Below are positions 13,301-17,557 of a stretch of DNA of 17,557 bases, in pieces. The notes under the pieces are model-generated. The model had not been told where the DNA came from. It ran no database searches and saw only the letters and a list, made by a program, of their open reading frames with translations. A program made the position numbers and the translations under genes. The stretch covers positions 1-17,557 of the forward strand of contig JAFGBV010000151.1 in assembly GCA_016932955.1 (NCBI GenBank), in the 5' to 3' direction. Source of the DNA: Anaerolineales bacterium. Lineage in GTDB: Bacteria > Chloroflexota > Anaerolineae > Anaerolineales > UBA4823. How positions within the stretch are numbered: position 1 is the stretch's first letter; every line of letters starts with the position of its first letter.

Positions 13301-16300
13301 ACAATGTACTCGCCGATCCGCCGCGCGTTGACCACCGAACTGGCTTTTGCGATCAACTCCTCATTCGTGATCATAGGAACTCCCCCTTTGCCACGATGAT
13401 GCTCCTCCCCCCCACCGCGATGTCGATGCCCCCCTGCCTCTCCCCCGCCCGCAGCAGCAGCAGCGACGGTCTGCCGATCTCGTAGCCCTGCTCAACCCGC
13501 AGGTCAATTTGCTCGCTGCCGAAATAGCGCTGCTTCACCAGGTAGCCCGCCAGGCAGCCATTCCCGCTGCCCGTCGCTGGGTCTTCCGGCACCCCGTAAT
13601 AATCCACGAACACCCGCACGCTCAGGTCGTTGCCCGCCTCGTGCGCCTCGGGGCAAAAGATCAAAATGCCCTTTGCTGCCGTGTTCTCGATCAATGCAAA
13701 ATACTGCTCCAGGTTCACCTTTGCCCTCTTCAATGCCCTCAGATCTTTCAATGGAACAATGAAAAAGGGCAGCCCCGTGGACACTTCCTCGATCGGGAAG
13801 CGCTCGTCGATCTCCCCCCTCTCCAGCCCCAGCACATCCGCCAGGGTATCCACCGTGTGCTGCGCCCCAAACTGCGGCTGCAACTGCCGCATCCAACCCC
13901 TGCCGTCCGCCCCGAAAGTGACCGGGATCTGCCCCGCCTTCAAATTCAGCCTCACCCCCTCCGCCTTCCCGTTCAGCATCTCGCTCCCGATCACATGCGC
14001 CGTGCCCAGGGTCGGGTGACCCGCAAAGGGCACCTCCTCCTTGGGCGTGAAGATGCGCACATCATAGCCGCCATCGCACAGCTCGTCCGACAGGATGAAG
14101 GTCGTCTCAGAGAAATTGATCTCCCTGGCAATCTGCTGCATCGCACCCGCCGGGATGTCCCCCGCCTCCCTGAAAACAGCCAGCTGGTTCCCCGCATACT
14201 TCTTCTCAGCAAAAACATCCAGGATGTAGAAGGTGTGTCGTCTCATCATCTTTTCTCCATCGTAGTTATTGATTTCCATCCCTATCCCTTGTGCCCCGTA
14301 ATTAAGAAGACGGATTTGTTAAAACAGATCCCCTCGCTTCGCCGGAACCTCTGCAGATCGTTGAAGATCGCCTCTTTCAGCCTTTGCTGCGTGCTTTCCT
14401 CGATCTTATCCAGGATATCTTCCCAGCCGAGCCCCCGCATCTGCCGCCACCATTCTTCCTCGTCTGTGGAGACAAAGGTCATGGAGTGTGAAGTAATCTC
14501 GATATCCTTGAAGCCAGCATTGCGAAAGATCAGCTCATATCCCTCTGCTTTCTCGTAAGACATGCCAACGGGTCGCTCAGCAAGGTAGTCCGGATTTTCC
14601 AGCATCGCCGGGTAGTGCCGCAGCACCTCGTTTTCCATCCAGGTCACATCCTCCTGCGCCTCCCAAGAACAGCAGACGAACCTGCCGCCGCTGCGCAATA
14701 CACGGAATATCTCGGGCGTTTTTTGGTCCGGTTTGCTGAACTGGAATTGCTCGAAATCGAAGCACTCGTACCACCCCATAAAGCCGCAAATGGCAAGGTC
14801 AAACACCCCGTCTGGGAAGCCCAGGTTCTTCGCGTTCATAAAAGCCACCCGGGCATTCTTGACATTCTTCTGCTCTATCCTAGAGCGCGCAGCGGGCGTT
14901 CAACCCGGGCAGATATCAATCCCCACCACGTACCCCTCTCCTCCTGCCCTCTCCGCCGCCGGGAACAATGAAGACCCCGTGCCGCAGCCCACATCCAGCA
15001 CCCACGCCCCCTGTGAGATGCCTGCCCTCTCCGCCAGCATCAGCCCAAAATAATCCCAGTAATCCGGTCCGCCGGGAGGTGTATAAATAGGCCTGCTCCA
15101 TATTCTGCTCATCTGCTAGCCTCCTTCTATTGCGCTCCTGGTGATCTTGACCACGATCCCCGACGCCGTCGGGTCGGGGCAGCGTACAAATTCCGTCGTC
15201 ACCCCCTCGGGATCAATCCCTTTTTCGTAGGGTGTGCCGCGTGCTGGCCGTGAAGAAATAATCCCGCACCAGGCTGCCCGCGCTGTGAAACTGTACCAGA
15301 ATCATGGACGCAGCGCCCCTTCCTCCGCCTGCCCTGCTTTGTGCAGTACCAGGCAGAGCGCGCTACCGATCAGGTATAAGATACCCACGATAAATGCAAC
15401 GGCGGAGAAAGTCATCTCTTTTGAAAGTTGCAGGGCAGGGTCTGCCAGCGACACCAACGCGGCTGGAATGAACAATAAACCTCGCAACGTATAAATGGCG
15501 CCGATCAATAAGACACCTAGCCTAAGGAATGGCAATTTCCTGAAGTTTCCTGCTGCTGAAAAGGCATATAAGGCACAAATGACGAAGATCACCGAGAGTC
15601 CTAAAGTGACAACGGCTGGAATGGGCGATCCCGTCTCAGCCCATACAGCCATCTGTTCTCCTGCATCGAAGTATCGATATGCTAGAGCGCCTATGAAAAT
15701 AACCACCAGGTGAAGAATTGCAATGGCGATATTGAGCAAGCCACCTATCCTTAGGAAATATTGACCGGTCTTATACATTGACACTCCTGTGATAGTTATA
15801 CTTGATCAGCGTATCTAGCTATACGCCTCCCCATACTCCAACAGCGCCAGGATCTCCGCCGCCAGCCCCACGCATTCCTTGCCGTGATCGATGAAATAGT
15901 GTATCGGCTGGGGTGAGTCTGCGCGCACCGCATCCCCCGCCTGGCGGGTGAAGTACCACACATTCTGCGCAAAGCTCCACTTATTCGCCCGCGGCAGCCT
16001 GTCCCAGCGTTCCGCCCCCAGGCGCGCGGCGTACCAGCGCAGTTCATCCACAACCGAGAGCAGGCGGCGCGCATCCTGCTCATCCCCACCAGCCCGTTCG
16101 AGCAACCCGCGGTAAGCCTGCTCCAGTTGCTCCAGCATGGCAGGCACCTCTGGGGGCGGCTCTGGCGTGCTGATCTGCGTCACGCGCCCCAGGATATCCT
16201 CCACCCGCACCCAGCCGTTGATCTTGCCCATGCTGTTGGCGATCAGGAACTGCTCGCCCTCAATCTCCTGCACCAGGTGCATGATATGGCTGCCATGCCA

Positions 16301-17557
16301 TTTCACATAGACGATATCCCCCACCTGCACATCCTGCGGGTTGACCACCGGCTCAAATGTCAGCGACTGCCCGTGGCGGAGCACATTGCGCATCGAGGCC
16401 AGGTCGCCTCCCTCCGGCACCGTCCAGGTAACCGCGCGGCCCTGCTCCAGCGCTTCGAGTCGTGGGTCTTTACCGTGTTTCGACATAGCGCATGATCCGC
16501 TGCGTATCCGAGGCCTCCCCCACCTGCACAAACCCCGCCTCCTTGAATGCTGAGGCGATCCCCATATAGCCAGAGTACCCCGTCAGCCTCTTCCCCTCCA
16601 GCAAATGCGAGTGCATGTCGATCGGGTAGCCCTCAACGATCTTCGCCCCCTGCTCCACCGCATAGCGCACCGCCCCGCGGATCAGGGTTGTCATCATCCC
16701 TCTCCTGCGATAAGGCTTGGCGATAAAGAAGCACACGATCGACCACACCGCCGCATCATCGATCCGCTTCAGAATGCGCGACCGTTCCAGCGCCGCAAAC
16801 TCCTCCCGCGGACCGATCGAGCACCACCCCACCGGCTGCCCCTCATCGTAGGCGATCACCCCTGGCGCGTGCCCACCCCTGGCAAGGTCTCTCAAGGCAG
16901 CCTTCTTTTCCTCGTCTTTCATCTTGCTGAAATCCGCCCGGCGCAAGCGCCAGAACATGCACCAGCAGCCCGAGGTAGCCCTCTGCTGGCTAAACAATGT
17001 CGCTAGATCCTGCCAGCGTTCCGCAGTCGCAGGGTAAACGATGATCTCCGGATTGGTCATGCTTCCCTCCTGGCTCTCAATCTTCCACGATCCTGCTCAT
17101 TGTACATCCAAAAAGCCAGCCAAGGCAAGTAGGGGTATTCACGGATTCCCCTGATCCAGCATCGAACTACCATCCTTTATCCTTGCATCCTGTCATTAAT
17201 CCCCATTATAATTATCCCCATGAACCCTCCCAAGACCTCCACACCCGTGCCCCACTGGCACACCCTGAAAATCGAAGACATCACCCATGAGCTGGGCCTC
17301 GACCTCGCCAGCGGCCTCACCGCCGAAGAGGCCGCCCGCCGCCTGGAACAGCATGGCCCCAACGAGCTGACCGAGCGCGGCGTCAAAAGCCCCTGGGCTA
17401 TCCTGTGGGAACAGCTTACCGGCATCATGGTCGTCATCCTCATCATCTCCGCCGTCATCTCCCTCGTCCTCAAAGAATATACCGACGCCATCGTCATCCT
17501 GGTCATCGTCGTGCTCAACGCCATCCTCGGCTTCACCCAGGAATACCGCGCCGAGCA

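Overview
The window looks like chromosomal DNA of an uncultured Chloroflexota bacterium, most likely Anaerolineae-like. The signs are large secreted Asp-box (BNR) proteins carrying the YLPLV-type motif that is frequent in that phylum, a Ser/Thr-kinase start remnant of the type common there, a moderately high GC content, and tightly packed same-strand genes. This is inference from gene content; there is no rRNA or other marker gene here.

Layout. Everything up to about 17.06 kb is on the minus strand, so the following is in window order. At 41-148 lies a three-hairpin repeat abutting the 3' end of a secreted Asp-box protein (149-2623). A second, paralogous secreted Asp-box protein (2652-4379) is upstream of it in the same unit. 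Next come a membrane protein with a DUF6624-like domain (4476-5513), a membrane-anchored GAF-GAF-GGDEF diguanylate cyclase (5671-7938), and a coupled pair of an alpha/beta hydrolase and a polytopic membrane protein (7990-9710).

From 9753 to 10578 is the most unusual part. An IS200/IS605-type HUH-Y1 transposase of the REP-associated (RAYT) kind sits exactly between two copies of a 17-base hairpin. Its outer flanks are the two halves of a repeat that also occurs complete, without a transposase, at 41-148 and 9784-9908. The right flank and a 20-base tandem array abut a glycosyltransferase gene of which only the first ~75 codons remain.

From 17060 down to about 10.6 kb runs one long minus-strand series of small accessory genes with ATGA overlaps or very short gaps: GNAT acetyltransferase, S24/S26-like plus DinB-like protein, four-helix membrane protein, a small frameshifted gene, a methyltransferase broken by one in-frame TGA, a PhzF-family protein, a cytidine/blasticidin-type deaminase, a 91-residue unknown, a second methyltransferase and an aminoglycoside-phosphotransferase-like kinase. 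The last two genes lack their own good ribosome binding sites. Each is entered through a short upstream ORF that has one; these short ORFs look like N-terminal remnants of other genes (a Ser/Thr kinase start and possibly a YbaB-like start).

A divergent intergenic region (17061-17219) holds two back-to-back sigma70-like promoters. One drives the minus-strand series. The other, with a perfect TATAAT only 7 bases from the ATG, drives a P-type cation ATPase (17220 to window end, incomplete) and predicts a leaderless mRNA.

The overall picture is an accessory region under active rearrangement: repeats spread by a RAYT-like transposase, truncated and frame-broken genes, gene stubs, and detoxification or modification enzymes.
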